From NCBI RefSeq assembly GCF_000020585.3, contig NC_011138.3, positions 4,416,938-4,480,937 of the forward strand: a DNA stretch of 64,000 nucleotides, in the 5' to 3' direction. The translations under genes and the position numbers were made by a program. Source of the DNA: Alteromonas mediterranea DE. GTDB taxonomy: Bacteria; Pseudomonadota; Gammaproteobacteria; Enterobacterales; Alteromonadaceae. Below, piece after piece: positions 1-9,566 of this stretch (the stretch's first letter is position 1; each line of letters begins with the position of its first letter). The notes under the pieces were generated by a model. That model was not told the DNA's origin, searched no databases, and saw only the letters and a program-made list of their open reading frames with translations.

Positions 1-1165
1 TAACATCGCAGATCAGCTAGCCAGCATGCGCGGGGCCGCCATGAAGCTGGGTCAGCTTATCTCTATGGATGCCGGTGACTTTTTACCTGAAGAGCTGGCC
101 GTGATTTTGGGTCGATTGCGCGAAGACGCCGACCCCATGCCTAAAAACCAGCTAATAGAGACTCTCAATAACGCCTGGGGCGAGAAATGGCAAGATGGCT
201 TACTCTACTTTTCCTTTGCGCCAATTGCAGCCGCTTCCATAGGTCAAGTACATAAAGTGATTACGATGGAAGGTGAGATGCTTGCAGTTAAGGTACAGTA
301 CCCTGGCGTTAAACAAAGCATCGATAGTGATATTGATAATGTAGCAACGCTTATAAAGCTGACCGGGTTGGTCCCAAAATCCTTAGACATTGGCCCCCTA
401 TTACAAGACGCCAAAACGCAGCTGCATCAAGAGGCAGATTATGAGCGCGAAGCAAAAATGCTCAACCGCTATCGCGCGCTGGTTGAAGCGTGTGACTTTT
501 CTCGTCATTGCTCTACCGCGTTTATTATCCCTAATACTCACGCACCACTCACCACCAGCACCGTATTAGCGATGGACTTTGTAGAAAGCCAGCCTCTAGA
601 TGCATTGCTAGACGAGCCCCAAAAAATAAGAGATGCCGTGATGACCGCGTTGATGACTTTATTTTTTAATGAAGTCTTCAATTTCAAACTTCTACAAAGC
701 GACCCCAATTTAGCAAACTATAGATTTAAACCAGATTCTAAAGAAATTGTACTATTAGACTTCGGTGCCACGCGAGAAGTCCCTGACCACATTGCCGCGC
801 AATACCAAATTTTACTAAACAGCGCAGCGAACAACGATAAAGAGATGATGCAACAGGCGGCCTATGCCATAGGGCTAATTGATGAAACTCATAGTCAAAC
901 GCAATTAGACGCCGTGATTAACATTGGGATGGAAGCCTGTGAGGCAATAAGGCATGAAGGACCGTATGATTTTGGCCAAAGCGACCTCATTACGCGCCTT
1001 CATGAAAAGGGAATGACACTCACCATGGAGCATAACTTCTGGCACACACCGCCGGTAGATGCCCTTTTTATACATCGAAAGCTGGGTGGGCTGTTTCTGC
1101 TTGCTAAGCGACTAAGCGCAAACGTTGATATGCGAGAAGCCGCTAGCACTTGGCTCACAGCGTAG
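1..1165 (+). CDS. ABC1/AarF (UbiB-like) atypical kinase, 5' end outside window
   Basis: The frame is open from base 2, so the true start lies left of the window. Visible hallmarks of the ABC1/UbiB atypical kinase family are the KxGQ element (GAAMKLGQ, near base 40), the alanine-rich nucleotide loop AAASIGQVH, the lysine strand AVKVQYPG, an ExD element (EADYE) and a catalytic segment with DPNLAN and LLDFG. The canonical DPHPGN-like loop is altered to DPNLAN, as in several AarF branches. Family members support ubiquinone synthesis or lipid homeostasis; the substrate cannot be told here. It is followed by a convergent small gene only 14 bases away. Confidence 0.85.
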   Translation, partial: NIADQLASMRGAAMKLGQLISMDAGDFLPEELAVILGRLREDADPMPKNQLIETLNNAWGEKWQDGLLYFSFAPIAAASIGQVHKVITMEGEMLAVKVQYPGVKQSIDSDIDNVATLIKLTGLVPKSLDIGPLLQDAKTQLHQEADYEREAKMLNRYRALVEACDFSRHCSTAFIIPNTHAPLTTSTVLAMDFVESQPLDALLDEPQKIRDAVMTALMTLFFNEVFNFKLLQSDPNLANYRFKPDSKEIVLLDFGATREVPDHIAAQYQILLNSAANNDKEMMQQAAYAIGLIDETHSQTQLDAVINIGMEACEAIRHEGPYDFGQSDLITRLHEKGMTLTMEHNFWHTPPVDALFIHRKLGGLFLLAKRLSANVDMREAASTWLTA

Positions 1166-1179
1166 ACACCACACTTAAA

Positions 1180-1488
1180 TTAATAAGGCAACTGCATACT
1201 AAACGGTAGCGCCATTTGCTCTTCGCTTTTTGGCGGGTTGCCTATCATTTCATCGTAAGGCGTGTCGTGCTTCATTACGGCTTTGTGCACGTGGCAATGG
1301 GCAAATGCCTCACGGATATGCCCGGCGCTAAAAAAGCGCATAGGTTTGTCTTTACTGTCATAAAGCATACCGCTTTGCTTTCCAATTGATAAATAAACGA
1401 GATAGACATTCATCTCGTAAGACTGAACCTCTAAATAATCGATGACTGTTGGCGTATCTTCGATATCCCGAAAGTAAAATTTTTGCAT
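1180..1488 (-). CDS. small conserved hypothetical protein (102 aa)
   Basis: A soluble 102-residue protein with no signal peptide or membrane segment. An AGG-rich ribosome site (GAGGTAGGT) precedes the ATG closely, which supports it as a real gene. It contains a predicted strand-rich N-terminal half and a histidine-containing AHCHVHKA stretch near residues 62-69. It resembles the short uncharacterised proteins of Alteromonadales and Pseudomonads grouped as DUF6482, but this assignment is from memory and weak. Function unknown. It faces the kinase gene convergently and lies downstream of, and codirectional with, the next membrane protein. Confidence 0.6.
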   Translation of the reverse strand: MQKFYFRDIEDTPTVIDYLEVQSYEMNVYLVYLSIGKQSGMLYDSKDKPMRFFSAGHIREAFAHCHVHKAVMKHDTPYDEMIGNPPKSEEQMALPFSMQLPY

Positions 1489-1610
1489 ACCTACCTCATG
1501 AACATAGCGAGCGCGTCTAACGCTTTCTACCTCCCTTTACGGTAAGTCATTCTCTACGTGATAAAATGCCAACCGCACTATCAAGGGCAATATAAAACAA
1601 CGCTTATACG

Positions 1611-2120
1611 CTAAGCGAGGTTTTCAGGTTCATTAGCGATATTAAGTGGGCGGCGGTGGTTGCGATGGCGCACGGCATTAGCCAAAACCAACAGCGAAGC
1701 AATGGACGATGCGCTATATATCAGCGCCGCATAGCCCATTCCCGAGGCAACCCACATTAAAGGAAATACAAGTAGCCTTGGCCCCTCGACAGCAAGTGCC
1801 ACCTTAGCTTTTGAGAGAATAAACGCATTTTGAATACTCATAACCACGACTGTCGCTACAGCGATCAGCTGATGCTCAATCGGTAAGTTGTTAATATTCA
1901 AAAATAGGTATAGCGTTACCCCAAGCATAATTAAAAGCTGCATATGACTGTAGCGCTTTACTGGGGTGTGAAGTTTCGGGTGATACTGTCTAAATCTACT
2001 CACGCTAGTTTTCCTAACAAATGCTTGTAACGTTAAAGCCTCATTACACCTCACGACAAATTCGCTAAAAAGCGCATTTTTTCGTGCAATATCCAGTACT
2101 TTATTTCGTTGAATCAACAC
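1611..2120 (-). CDS. membrane protein resembling the C-terminal part of a sterol desaturase-family enzyme
   Basis: 169 residues with about three hydrophobic segments (roughly residues 61-78, 82-103 and 115-145). The start is a GTG with no visible ribosome site, so it is uncertain; methionine 60 is an alternative. The stretch from YHPKL to the VEGPRLLVF region resembles the transmembrane tail after the catalytic domain in bacterial sterol desaturase/alkylglycerol monooxygenase-like proteins, where a similar LEGrRW...E..R motif occurs. The histidine-rich catalytic domain is absent, so this may be a remnant or an independent small membrane protein. Function not assigned. Confidence 0.45.
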   Translation of the reverse strand: MLIQRNKVLDIARKNALFSEFVVRCNEALTLQAFVRKTSVSRFRQYHPKLHTPVKRYSHMQLLIMLGVTLYLFLNINNLPIEHQLIAVATVVVMSIQNAFILSKAKVALAVEGPRLLVFPLMWVASGMGYAALIYSASSIASLLVLANAVRHRNHRRPLNIANEPENLA

Positions 2121-2384
2121 ATTAATACATAAAACAAAATGTTAAACAAATGTTTTAATGCTCACCATTCTATTTACACGATAGCGCCACTTTTTCTCCC
2201 TAAAAATAAGGGTTTCCCCTTAATTGATGAATAAAACCAATCGAAAACCGGTCTTTTTACGTTAAAAAAGTGTCTTAAATAAGGAATTTACGATGAAGGG
2301 GAACAATTCTCTTGATTGATTTTCTAATTTTGGGTGTTATCTCTGATAGTATTACCGAAAGGATATTTTTGTAGCGGAGTCATT

Positions 2385-3245
2385 ATGAGCGAATCGTCAG
2401 AAAAGAAATCGTTAGGCCCTCATTTTATAATTGTTGGCATTCTTCTTATCGTTATTCTGGCCATAGTCTTTTGGCCCAGCGAAGATGAGCCCGAGCCAGC
2501 AGTTACACCTGAGACTGAAGTTACTGAGCCGGAAATCACTGAGCCTCAAGAACCAGAAGTTTTTGAGCCTACCCAACCAGCGCCAACGGTTGAGCTGGAA
2601 GAAAAAGATGAAGTTGAACCTCTCCCAGAGTCTGTTGAGTCAGACCCTGAGCCTCTCGATACTAGCGACCCTGCGGTGAAAGCATCGTTAATTGAAAGCT
2701 CATCAGCAGATGAAGCAACGGTTAATCGCATGCTGGTGAACGAAGGGCTTATTCAACGCTTTGTGGTATCGGTTACCAACTTAGCGAACGATGAAATGGC
2801 ACCTAATCATCAGCTACTTACACCTCCCGAGCAAAACTTTCGCGTTTACTCACAGGCAGGTAAGCAGTGGATTGATGCGGCAAGCTACAAGCGTTACACG
2901 CCTTATGTAGATATGCTCGAGTCGTTTGATAATGACGCATTACTTAATATCTACGGTATTTATAAAGGCGATATTCAAGCGAAATTCTCAGAGATTGGAA
3001 ACCCTGACGAGGACTTTAATCAAGTGCTATTAGAAGCTATTGATCAGCTTTTAGACACCCCTGAAGTACCAGTTCCAGTTGAGGTCTATTCCGACTCAGT
3101 AGCCTATAAATATGCGGATGAGCGCTTGGAAAATTTAAATGAACCGCAAAAACAATTACTTCGCACCGGGCCAGATAACATGCGCCGTATCAAGGCAAAG
3201 CTACGCGAGCTGAAAGTATTGGTTGAAGAACGTGGATCTAACTAG
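2385..3245 (+). CDS. DUF3014 domain-containing membrane-anchored protein
   Basis: Start chosen at the ATG preceded by GCGGAG rather than the upstream in-frame codon at 2334. The 286-residue product begins with a short cytoplasmic tail and one membrane helix (about residues 13-32), followed by a proline/glutamate-rich low-complexity linker (about 35-105) and a globular periplasmic domain that fits the DUF3014 family. The family has no assigned function. The acidic E/P linker is typical of proteins that span periplasm or peptidoglycan. It overlaps the next gene by a few bases, so the two are probably cotranslated. Confidence 0.75.
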   Translation: MSESSEKKSLGPHFIIVGILLIVILAIVFWPSEDEPEPAVTPETEVTEPEITEPQEPEVFEPTQPAPTVELEEKDEVEPLPESVESDPEPLDTSDPAVKASLIESSSADEATVNRMLVNEGLIQRFVVSVTNLANDEMAPNHQLLTPPEQNFRVYSQAGKQWIDAASYKRYTPYVDMLESFDNDALLNIYGIYKGDIQAKFSEIGNPDEDFNQVLLEAIDQLLDTPEVPVPVEVYSDSVAYKYADERLENLNEPQKQLLRTGPDNMRRIKAKLRELKVLVEERGSN

Positions 3246-3816
3246 ATTTCAACAACAGCTTAAGGGCACGTCGTCAAAAGCGCGCCCTTTACCGCCTGTT
3301 GAGAAATGGGACCCCGATTTTTGCGGAGACATTAACCTTACGATTGCCCTGGATGGCAGGTGGTTTTACGAAGGAAGCCCGATTGGGCGAGCGAGTCTGG
3401 TCCAACTTTTTGCCTCGGTCTTAAAGCGGGAAGATGAAAACTACTTCCTGGTAACCCCCGTGGAAAAAGTAGGTATTACCGTAGAGGACACGCCTTTTCT
3501 TGTTACTCAATGGCAAAAAGAAAAAGGCGAACGCACCGATGACGACGTGTTCACCTTTACCACGCAAACCGGTGACGAAATACGTTTAGAACATGCAGAA
3601 CAACTTGAACTACGGGTTCCCCCCAAAGCCATCCAAGACCCCCAAGCTACGCCCATTCCCTATATAAATGTGCGTAGGAACTTATGGGCTAGACTACACC
3701 AAAATGTTTACTATCAACTACTTGAGCATGCCGACGAACACGCAAACGAGTCTGTAACATCGTTTTCGATTCGCTCAAGTGGGAAACGTTTTATACTAGG
3801 TGAAGTTGCTAGGTAG
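3232..3816 (+). CDS. DUF1285 domain-containing protein
   Basis: About 194 residues fitting the DUF1285 family, with recognisable blocks CGDINLTIALDGRWFYEGSPI and FLVTPVEKVGI. The start is probably GTG at 3232, overlapping the end of the DUF3014 gene by 14 bases; a TTG at 3223 is possible. The family is a soluble two-domain fold of unknown function. Coupling to the DUF3014 gene by overlap suggests joint expression. No signal peptide is seen. Confidence 0.75.
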   Translation: MDLTRFQQQLKGTSSKARPLPPVEKWDPDFCGDINLTIALDGRWFYEGSPIGRASLVQLFASVLKREDENYFLVTPVEKVGITVEDTPFLVTQWQKEKGERTDDDVFTFTTQTGDEIRLEHAEQLELRVPPKAIQDPQATPIPYINVRRNLWARLHQNVYYQLLEHADEHANESVTSFSIRSSGKRFILGEVAR

Positions 3817-3969
3817 CATTAATAGCGCCTTAATAAAGACGCAAGTGCGAGCACGTTAGGTCACTTATCACTGAAAAGACGCCATTGATAGCGCTTTACT
3901 TTGCGTTATATCAACAGGTGCATTACATTCGATATAGTCTATAAAACAATCAACAAGAAGACCTATATC

Positions 3970-5262
3970 ATGAATAAGCCTCTCATTACGCTGACGGTAG
4001 CCGCAGCCCTGTTGTCGTCCTCTTTTTCAGCCACAGCAGCAACCCTTATCCACGCTGGAAAAGCCTTTACTGGTACGTCAAAAAAGCTGTTGAGCAATGT
4101 GACTATTGTTGTAGAAGATAACAAAATAGCTTCCGTGCAAAAAGGATTTACGCGAGCACAGGAAGGCGACACGGTTATTGATTTAAAAGGCGCGACGGTT
4201 ATGCCTGGGTTAATGGATATGCATGTGCACTTGTCGTCACAGCATGGCGGGCCACAAACGTACCTTGAGCGCTTTTCATTGAATGAAGCCGACTATGCGT
4301 TGCGCGCAGCTAATTACGCCGAAGTAACGCTAAACGCTGGCTTTACTACGGTAAGAAATCTGGGTGACGGCTATAATGAAACCGTCGCATTACGCAATGC
4401 TATTGCAAAAGGGTACGCTTCAGGGCCACGTATATACACGGCAGCTAAATCTATCGCTACGACCGGGGGGCATGCCGACCCAAGCAACGGCATGTCACAC
4501 CTATTGCGCCCTGATGTAGGCCCCAAACAAGGCGTGGCGAACGGAGAAGTCGAAGCCCGAGAAGCCGTTCGCGCTCGCTATCAGGACGGCGCAGACCTCA
4601 TTAAAATTACGGCAACCGGGGGCGTGTTGAGCGTAGCTAAAAGCGGCCAAAACCCACAATTTATGACGGATGAACTGGAAGCTATAGTCGCTACAGCAAA
4701 AGATTATGGCATGACAGTAGCCGTACACGCCCACGGCAAGGAAGGGATGATGCGAGCCATTGAAGCAGGTGTGGATTCTATCGAGCACGGTACTTTCATG
4801 GATGATGAAATTCGCAACCTTATGAAAAAACACGGTACCTACTATGTGCCTACCATACTGGCGGGTAAGTTCGTAGCCGATAAAGCTAAAATAGACGGCT
4901 TCTTCCCAGAACTCGTTCGCCCTAAAGCGGCAGCAATAGGTCCGCTCATTCAAAATACTTTCGCCGAAGCGCACAAAGCGGGCGTAAAAATTGCTTTTGG
5001 TACAGACAGCGGTGTGTCGGCCCATGGCGATAATGCCCAAGAGTTTTCGCTTATGGTCGATGCCGGTATGAAGCCGATTGATGCACTGCTTAGCGCCACC
5101 GTTAACAGCGCGGAATTACTGGGTATAGACGATATTTTGGGCACACTGGAGCAAGGCAAGTTAGCCGATATTGTAGCCATACCGGGTAACCCGCTAGAGG
5201 ACATCTCGCTTATGGAGCGCGTGTCATTTGTGATGAAAGACGGTGTTGTATACAGGCAGTAA
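3970..5262 (+). CDS. secreted amidohydrolase (imidazolonepropionase/prolidase-like)
   Basis: Start set at the ATG that gives a clean signal peptide ([21 protein letters not shown], cleavage around ATA-A); the open frame continues upstream to 3901 but without a plausible leader. The 430-residue product is a metal-dependent amidohydrolase: the first metal site HVH after MDM, a candidate carboxylated lysine in [20 protein letters not shown] and the late aspartate in FGTDSG. Secreted members of this COG1228-type group often act as Xaa-Pro or Xaa-Arg dipeptidases; the substrate here is inferred only. It is probably periplasmic and may recycle peptides. Confidence 0.82.
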   Translation: MNKPLITLTVAAALLSSSFSATAATLIHAGKAFTGTSKKLLSNVTIVVEDNKIASVQKGFTRAQEGDTVIDLKGATVMPGLMDMHVHLSSQHGGPQTYLERFSLNEADYALRAANYAEVTLNAGFTTVRNLGDGYNETVALRNAIAKGYASGPRIYTAAKSIATTGGHADPSNGMSHLLRPDVGPKQGVANGEVEAREAVRARYQDGADLIKITATGGVLSVAKSGQNPQFMTDELEAIVATAKDYGMTVAVHAHGKEGMMRAIEAGVDSIEHGTFMDDEIRNLMKKHGTYYVPTILAGKFVADKAKIDGFFPELVRPKAAAIGPLIQNTFAEAHKAGVKIAFGTDSGVSAHGDNAQEFSLMVDAGMKPIDALLSATVNSAELLGIDDILGTLEQGKLADIVAIPGNPLEDISLMERVSFVMKDGVVYRQ

Positions 5263-5288
5263 AAAATAATTTAAGTAGTAGAGATTAC

Positions 5289-5876
5289 ATGGCACTGGGT
5301 AAAAAGGTTAAACATAAAACTAAAAAGCTGATCGACTCTAAACATATGCTAAAAGGCATCACCTTAGCGTCGTTTTTAGAATCTACGATAGTGCCTATTC
5401 CCCTTGAAGCGGTAATGGTTCCGCTAATGCAGGCAAGACGCGAGTCGCTGTGGAAAATCGCGTTCATGGCAACATTAGGCTGTGTTATTGGTGCTGTTTT
5501 CGGCTATGCACTTGGATATTACTTATTTGATATGGTAGGGGAGTGGTTGATTAACACTTTTTTCAGCCAAGACCAGTTCGATAATGTTAAGCAGCAAATG
5601 CAAAACCAAGGCTTTTGGTTTGTTATGACTTTAGGCATCGCGCCTATTCCCTTCCAAGTTGCCATGCTCGCAGCAGGGGCGACGAAATTTTCGCTACCTC
5701 TGTTTCTTTTAGCGACCGTCATAGCACGGGCTATCCGATACTTCGGGCTTGCGATTGTCGTGTATTACGCAGGAGATAAAGCCGAACAGCTTATCAAACG
5801 TTATAAAATGAAAGCCGTTGTCGCCATTACCCTTGCTGTGATCTTTTTGTGGTGGCTGTCTAACGCACTCGGATAG
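5289..5876 (+). CDS. YqaA-family (DedA/VTT-like) membrane protein
   Basis: 195 residues with several membrane helices. The glutamate-proline segment ESTIVPIPLEAVMVPL near the N-terminus and the glycine-rich helix pair (LGCVIGAVFGYALGYYLFD) are typical of the YqaA branch of the VTT/DedA superfamily. Related proteins act as lipid flippases or affect membrane homeostasis; a precise role for YqaA is not established. An AGAG element precedes the ATG. It follows the amidohydrolase by 26 bases and may be cotranscribed. Confidence 0.78.
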   Translation: MALGKKVKHKTKKLIDSKHMLKGITLASFLESTIVPIPLEAVMVPLMQARRESLWKIAFMATLGCVIGAVFGYALGYYLFDMVGEWLINTFFSQDQFDNVKQQMQNQGFWFVMTLGIAPIPFQVAMLAAGATKFSLPLFLLATVIARAIRYFGLAIVVYYAGDKAEQLIKRYKMKAVVAITLAVIFLWWLSNALG

Positions 5877-5981
5877 CCTACACAAAGTTTGACGTGTTAA
5901 TCGCTGCAACAAATTAAAGACCTCATGACCCCAATTTCCTGAACACCGATTGCTGCAATAGATTTTTTGAACTTTACATTT

Positions 5982-6000
5982 GATAATGATTCTTATTTGC
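5982..6000 (+). promoter_or_regulatory. Fur box
   Basis: The 19 bases GATAATGATTCTTATTTGC match the classical Fur consensus GATAATGATAATCATTATC at 14 of 19 positions, with the left half intact. It ends 31 bases before the start codon at 6032, where a ferric-uptake repressor would block the promoter. This predicts iron-repressed expression of the two small genes that follow. Confidence 0.75.
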
Positions 6001-6031
6001 ACTAATGTTATAAAAAACAGGAGGTGCTTAT

Positions 6032-6493
6032 ATGAATGTTCAGCGTTTGTGTCCCGTGTATAAAAAGTGGCTACAGCTAAATCCTTTAAATGCCCGACAA
6101 CATCGCCTTGCTTTGCAAGCGCAAACCCAGCAAGCCCATCAGCAGGGAAAGCGTGAGCGGGCCAGGGAACTGGGCTATCAAACCTTTGAAGCAGCCAAAG
6201 TCATTCTTAATGCACTACAGTCCACCTCATCGAATAAAGAAAAAGCCATACAAGAGGATGTGCTCGCGTTTGGCACCATGGGCATGTATTTGTCCTCTCT
6301 TCTCGCACAAGAGCAAAAAAAGCGTGAGGCCCACGCCATATTGCAAGAGTGCCAACAGCAACTTATTGCAATATTACCGCTTCACGCCACTAGCCCTTCT
6401 ATTTGTAGATTGATTGCATCATTACAGCAAACGCTTGAACACATTCACTTGCCTGAATGCACAAATCGATTGGCCTGTGAAACGCTGCATTAA
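6032..6493 (+). CDS. hypothetical protein, predicted Fur-regulated
   Basis: A 153-residue soluble protein with an excellent ribosome site (AGGAGGTG) seven bases before the ATG. It is alpha-helical throughout and glutamine-rich, with a TPR-like look around residues 13-60 and 90-125; no catalytic motif is evident. It has six cysteines, including C7 near the N-terminus and a C-terminal pair (C142, C149). The Fur box just upstream places it in the iron regulon. With the next gene, 24 bases downstream, it forms a likely two-gene operon. Family not recognised. Confidence 0.7.
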   Translation: MNVQRLCPVYKKWLQLNPLNARQHRLALQAQTQQAHQQGKRERARELGYQTFEAAKVILNALQSTSSNKEKAIQEDVLAFGTMGMYLSSLLAQEQKKREAHAILQECQQQLIAILPLHATSPSICRLIASLQQTLEHIHLPECTNRLACETLH

Positions 6494-6517
6494 ACTATTC
6501 ACAAAGGGGAAATGATC

Positions 6518-6703
6518 ATGACACCAGAACAAATTTCAAATCAAGAAGGCTTCGTTTCGTTAAACGTAAAAGCGTCGGTATTGCAAAAGATGTTAAGCGT
6601 GGAAGTCTTGCATATGACCGACATCCACTGCACCTGTGCTCAAAGCAAGCGTGTATTACAAAAGCTGCTATTGCAAGTAGCGGCAAATGGCGCAGAAAGC
6701 TGA
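6518..6703 (+). CDS. small hypothetical protein with CxC motif, second gene of Fur-box operon
   Basis: About 61 residues. Start set at the second ATG (6518), which is correctly spaced from the AAAGGGGA ribosome site; the first ATG at 6512 is too close. A HCTCAQSK segment gives a possible metal or Fe-S ligand set (His plus CxC). Its place behind an iron-regulated promoter makes a role in iron handling plausible but unproven. No recognised family. Confidence 0.6.
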   Translation: MTPEQISNQEGFVSLNVKASVLQKMLSVEVLHMTDIHCTCAQSKRVLQKLLLQVAANGAES

Positions 6704-6814
6704 TGCCCCTGCTCGCTAGATGAATTTTAAACGGGAATAAAAAGCGGAATGCAACTTGATAGGTAACGTAGAAGTAGATGAATTAATGATGCCATTAGGT
6801 TATGAGAGGAACTC

Positions 6815-7618
6815 GTGAAATCTTCGTCGAAATGGAAAAAGGCTACGGCTAAAGCGGGCTACAGCGCGAAAACCGTTATGTATATCATGCTGGGGGCATT
6901 CATTCTTACCTCAGTGTTAAATACGATGGGCCGTGAAAAAGCCTCCCAGTCCCATGTCTTTATTACACTTAAACAACAACCCCTTGGACAGGTATTCTTA
7001 GGTATTCTTGTTCTCGGTCTCGCCTGTTACGCCTCTTGGCGCTGGCTGCAAATTTTTATCACTGATAAATCTACTGACGACAGTTTCTTTATCTACATGA
7101 TCAATAAAGTCTTCTTCTTTGTGTCTGGCGCTTTCTATTTTATCGCCGCTTATGCGGGTGGAAAAACCCTTTTAGCACTAAAAAGTAGTTCCTCTTCTCA
7201 AGGAAGTGGAAAAAAGGTCAGCGAGTTTTTAATGCAGTACGAATGGGGTTTAGTATTAGTGGCCGCCATTGGTTTTTGTATACTCATATTTGCTATTGTG
7301 CAGTTCAAGCATACCTATACCACCGACTTTTTAGAAAAGTTTTCTTTACCCGCGTTAAGTCAACGTATCGAAAAGAGTGTGACCGTAACTGGTCGGCTAG
7401 GGTACACCGCTAGGGGCGTTGTTTACTCGCTAGTAGGAAGCTTTTTTATTCTCGCCGCTTTTTTAAGTAATCCTTCAGAAGCAGGTGGCTTACAAAAAGC
7501 GCTTGAAACCTTAATGCAGCAACCCTTCGGCCCCTATCTTATCGCGGCCGTGGGAGCAGGATTCATTATGTTTGGACTTTATTGTGCACTTGAAGCCAAG
7601 TATAGAAAAATCGACTAA
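6815..7618 (+). CDS. DUF1206 domain-containing membrane protein
   Basis: 267 residues with six predicted membrane helices arranged as three repeated two-helix units; the phrases KAGYSAKTVMYIMLGAF and RLGYTARGVVYSLVGSF show the internal repeat typical of DUF1206. The start is a GTG preceded by AGAGGAAC. The family is integral to the inner membrane and functionally uncharacterised. It converges on tusA, with a shared hairpin terminator between them. Confidence 0.8.
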   Translation: MKSSSKWKKATAKAGYSAKTVMYIMLGAFILTSVLNTMGREKASQSHVFITLKQQPLGQVFLGILVLGLACYASWRWLQIFITDKSTDDSFFIYMINKVFFFVSGAFYFIAAYAGGKTLLALKSSSSSQGSGKKVSEFLMQYEWGLVLVAAIGFCILIFAIVQFKHTYTTDFLEKFSLPALSQRIEKSVTVTGRLGYTARGVVYSLVGSFFILAAFLSNPSEAGGLQKALETLMQQPFGPYLIAAVGAGFIMFGLYCALEAKYRKID

Positions 7619-7626
7619 CGATTTAA

Positions 7627-7657
7627 AAAAGAAGGGCGCCTATTCGCGCCCTTTCTT
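7627..7657. terminator. bidirectional hairpin terminator between DUF1206 gene and tusA
   Basis: An inverted repeat with stem GGGCGC/GCGCCC is flanked by A-rich sequence on the left and TTTCTTT on the right, so it can terminate transcripts from both sides. It overlaps the tusA stop codon. Confidence 0.75.
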
Positions 7658-7900
7658 TATAACGTATTGATACGGTAAGGTCTCAGTTTGGGATGCCACT
7701 AAGGTATGGTCCATAAAGCGGCAAAAACTGGGAATATCTCTGGCCGTTGATGGATCGTCAGCCGTGACCGAAAGAGTTTCCCCATCGGCCAACTTTCGAA
7801 TATTCAAACGCACCATCATCACCGGCTCAGGGCAGCGAAGTCCCAAAGCATCTAGGTGCTGACTGGCGGCGTTAAACACGTTGTCAAACTTAGATGCCAT
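7640..7900 (-). CDS. tusA: sulfur carrier protein TusA
   Basis: About 86 residues closely matching TusA, the sulfur carrier that takes persulfide sulfur from IscS and passes it towards TusBCD for 2-thiouridine formation in tRNA wobble positions. The catalytic cysteine is in [16 protein letters not shown], and the [13 protein letters not shown] block is intact. The start is probably the ATG at 7900, overlapping the end of pyrE by 11 bases; a GTG at 7909 is also possible. Overlap with pyrE suggests translational coupling. Confidence 0.93.
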   Translation of the reverse strand: MASKFDNVFNAASQHLDALGLRCPEPVMMVRLNIRKLADGETLSVTADDPSTARDIPSFCRFMDHTLVASQTETLPYQYVIKKGRE

Positions 7901-8531
7901 AGTTTTCACGATAGGTGTTTATTGCAGCGATCTCGTTATCAAAACCGCCTTTTTCACCAAGGTATGACACCACATCGGCAAGGGAAACAATCGAGATAAC
8001 CTGCGTGTTGAAGTCGCGCTCTACTTCTTGAATCGCAGAGAGCTCGCCTTTACCGCGCTCTTGTCTATCTAACGCGATAAGTACGCCTGACAGGCTTGCT
8101 TGCTGCTGCTCTATGAGTGTCATAGACTCACGAATAGCAGTGCCGGCTGTGATCACATCATCCACCAGCATAACCTTGCCCTCTAGCGGGCTTCCCACTA
8201 GATTGCCACCTTCACCGTGTGTTTTGGCTTCTTTGCGGTTAAAGCAATAAGGCACATCAAGGTTATGGTTATCCGCTAACGCCACGGCAGTCGTAGTGGC
8301 AATAGGAATGCCTTTGTAGGCCGGGCCAAACAGTACGTTAAACTCAACGCCGGCATCCATTAGTGCATTGGCGTAAAAGCGGCCCAGCTTGGCCAAATCA
8401 CCGCCGCGGTTAAACAAACCAGCATTAAAGAAGTAGGGGCTCACGCGGCCCGATTTTAGCGTAAATTCGCCGAACTTCAGTACGCCACGTTCAATAGCAA
8501 ACTCGATAAAATCTCGCTGAAACGCTTTCAT
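7890..8531 (-). CDS. pyrE: orotate phosphoribosyltransferase
   Basis: 213 residues, the usual length. It converts orotate and PRPP to orotidine 5'-phosphate in pyrimidine synthesis. The PRPP-binding loop [17 protein letters not shown] and the upstream [15 protein letters not shown] block are intact. It lies 21 bases after rph, the same order as in enterobacteria, and overlaps tusA downstream. Confidence 0.96.
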   Translation of the reverse strand: MKAFQRDFIEFAIERGVLKFGEFTLKSGRVSPYFFNAGLFNRGGDLAKLGRFYANALMDAGVEFNVLFGPAYKGIPIATTTAVALADNHNLDVPYCFNRKEAKTHGEGGNLVGSPLEGKVMLVDDVITAGTAIRESMTLIEQQQASLSGVLIALDRQERGKGELSAIQEVERDFNTQVISIVSLADVVSYLGEKGGFDNEIAAINTYRENYGI

Positions 8532-8552
8532 GATGACCTCTTTATTACTCGC

Positions 8553-9266
8553 TTACGCCAAGGCTGCTTTTTGAATATCGAATAGTTCACGTAGACCGTG
8601 CTTACCAATTTTCAACAGCTCATCAAGTTCTTCAAACGAGAAAGGTTCGCCCTCAGCAGTGCCTTGCACTTCGATAAGCTTACCTGTCTCTGTCATTACA
8701 ATGTTCATATCGGTTTCAGCTTCAGAATCTTCTGTATACTCAAGGTCAGCAATGGGTGTACCTTCGTAAATACCGACTGATAGCGCAGCAATCATGTGCT
8801 TAAGTGGGTTTGTTTTAATAATACCTTTGCTGCGCATGTATGTAAGCGCATCAACTAAGGCAACACATGCGCCGGTAATTGAGGCTGTGCGGGTACCGCC
8901 ATCTGCTTGGATAACGTCGCAATCAAGCGTGATGGTGTTTTCACCCAGTAATTTTAGGTCAAGTGCAGCGCGAAGTGAACGAGCGATGAGACGCTGAATT
9001 TCTAACGTACGGCCACCTTGCTTACCGCGTGCGGCTTCACGACCGCTGCGAGTATGAGTTGCGCGCGGAAGCATACTGTATTCCGCCGTCACCCAACCTT
9101 TGCCTTGGCCTTTCATAAAGCGTGGTACACCTTCTTCCACCGTCGCATTACACAACACCTTGGTGTTACCAAACTCTACAAGAACAGAGCCTTCTGCATG
9201 ACAAGTGTATTGGCGAGTAATAGTAACGGGGCGAATTTGACTGGCGGTTCTGCCGCTTGGACGCAT
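8553..9266 (-). CDS. rph: ribonuclease PH
   Basis: 237 residues from the ATG ([10 protein letters not shown]), preceded by GTGGAGAAC as ribosome site; a four-codon longer GTG start is less likely. RNase PH is a phosphorolytic 3'-5' exoribonuclease that trims tRNA precursors. The core blocks [37 protein letters not shown] and [11 protein letters not shown] are all present. The gene is full length, unlike the truncated rph of E. coli K-12, so polar effects on pyrE are not expected. Confidence 0.97.
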   Translation of the reverse strand: MRPSGRTASQIRPVTITRQYTCHAEGSVLVEFGNTKVLCNATVEEGVPRFMKGQGKGWVTAEYSMLPRATHTRSGREAARGKQGGRTLEIQRLIARSLRAALDLKLLGENTITLDCDVIQADGGTRTASITGACVALVDALTYMRSKGIIKTNPLKHMIAALSVGIYEGTPIADLEYTEDSEAETDMNIVMTETGKLIEVQGTAEGEPFSFEELDELLKIGKHGLRELFDIQKAALA

Positions 9267-9446
9267 AGTGTTCTCCACAACGTAAATGCTTAAAAATGAA
9301 TTGCGATTTACAGTTCTGCCCTGCGTTAAAAATACGAGAAAGTTAACGCGCGGCCAAACGCTGCAAATACAAAATAGCTACGAAATTGCGCTTAAGTATA
9401 ACGCAATACCCGCAAGCGTTAAAAACGAACTTTGCATGTTTACTTA

Positions 9447-9476
9447 TTGAAAATCGTAAATGTGGGGTAATATACA
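9447..9476 (+). promoter_or_regulatory. candidate sigma70 promoter for yicC
   Basis: TTGAAA is followed by an 18-base spacer and TATACA (or 15 bases to TAATAT), about 95 bases upstream of yicC. The region 9267-9566 separates divergent rph and yicC. It also holds a leader inverted repeat (AAAACCTGCC ... GCAGGCTTTT, about 9485-9546). Assigned by eye; spacing is not ideal. Confidence 0.35.
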
Positions 9477-9566
9477 AAATACAAGAAAACCTGCCTTCGA
9501 TTTTCACGTATACAACACGACGTTCGGGTTGTTTTTGCAGGCTTTTATAAAAATTAAAGGATATTT

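Noticed and set aside
4501..5040. Long minus-strand open frame inside the amidohydrolase gene
   Set aside because: It is a shadow of a well-conserved plus-strand enzyme with all metal motifs.
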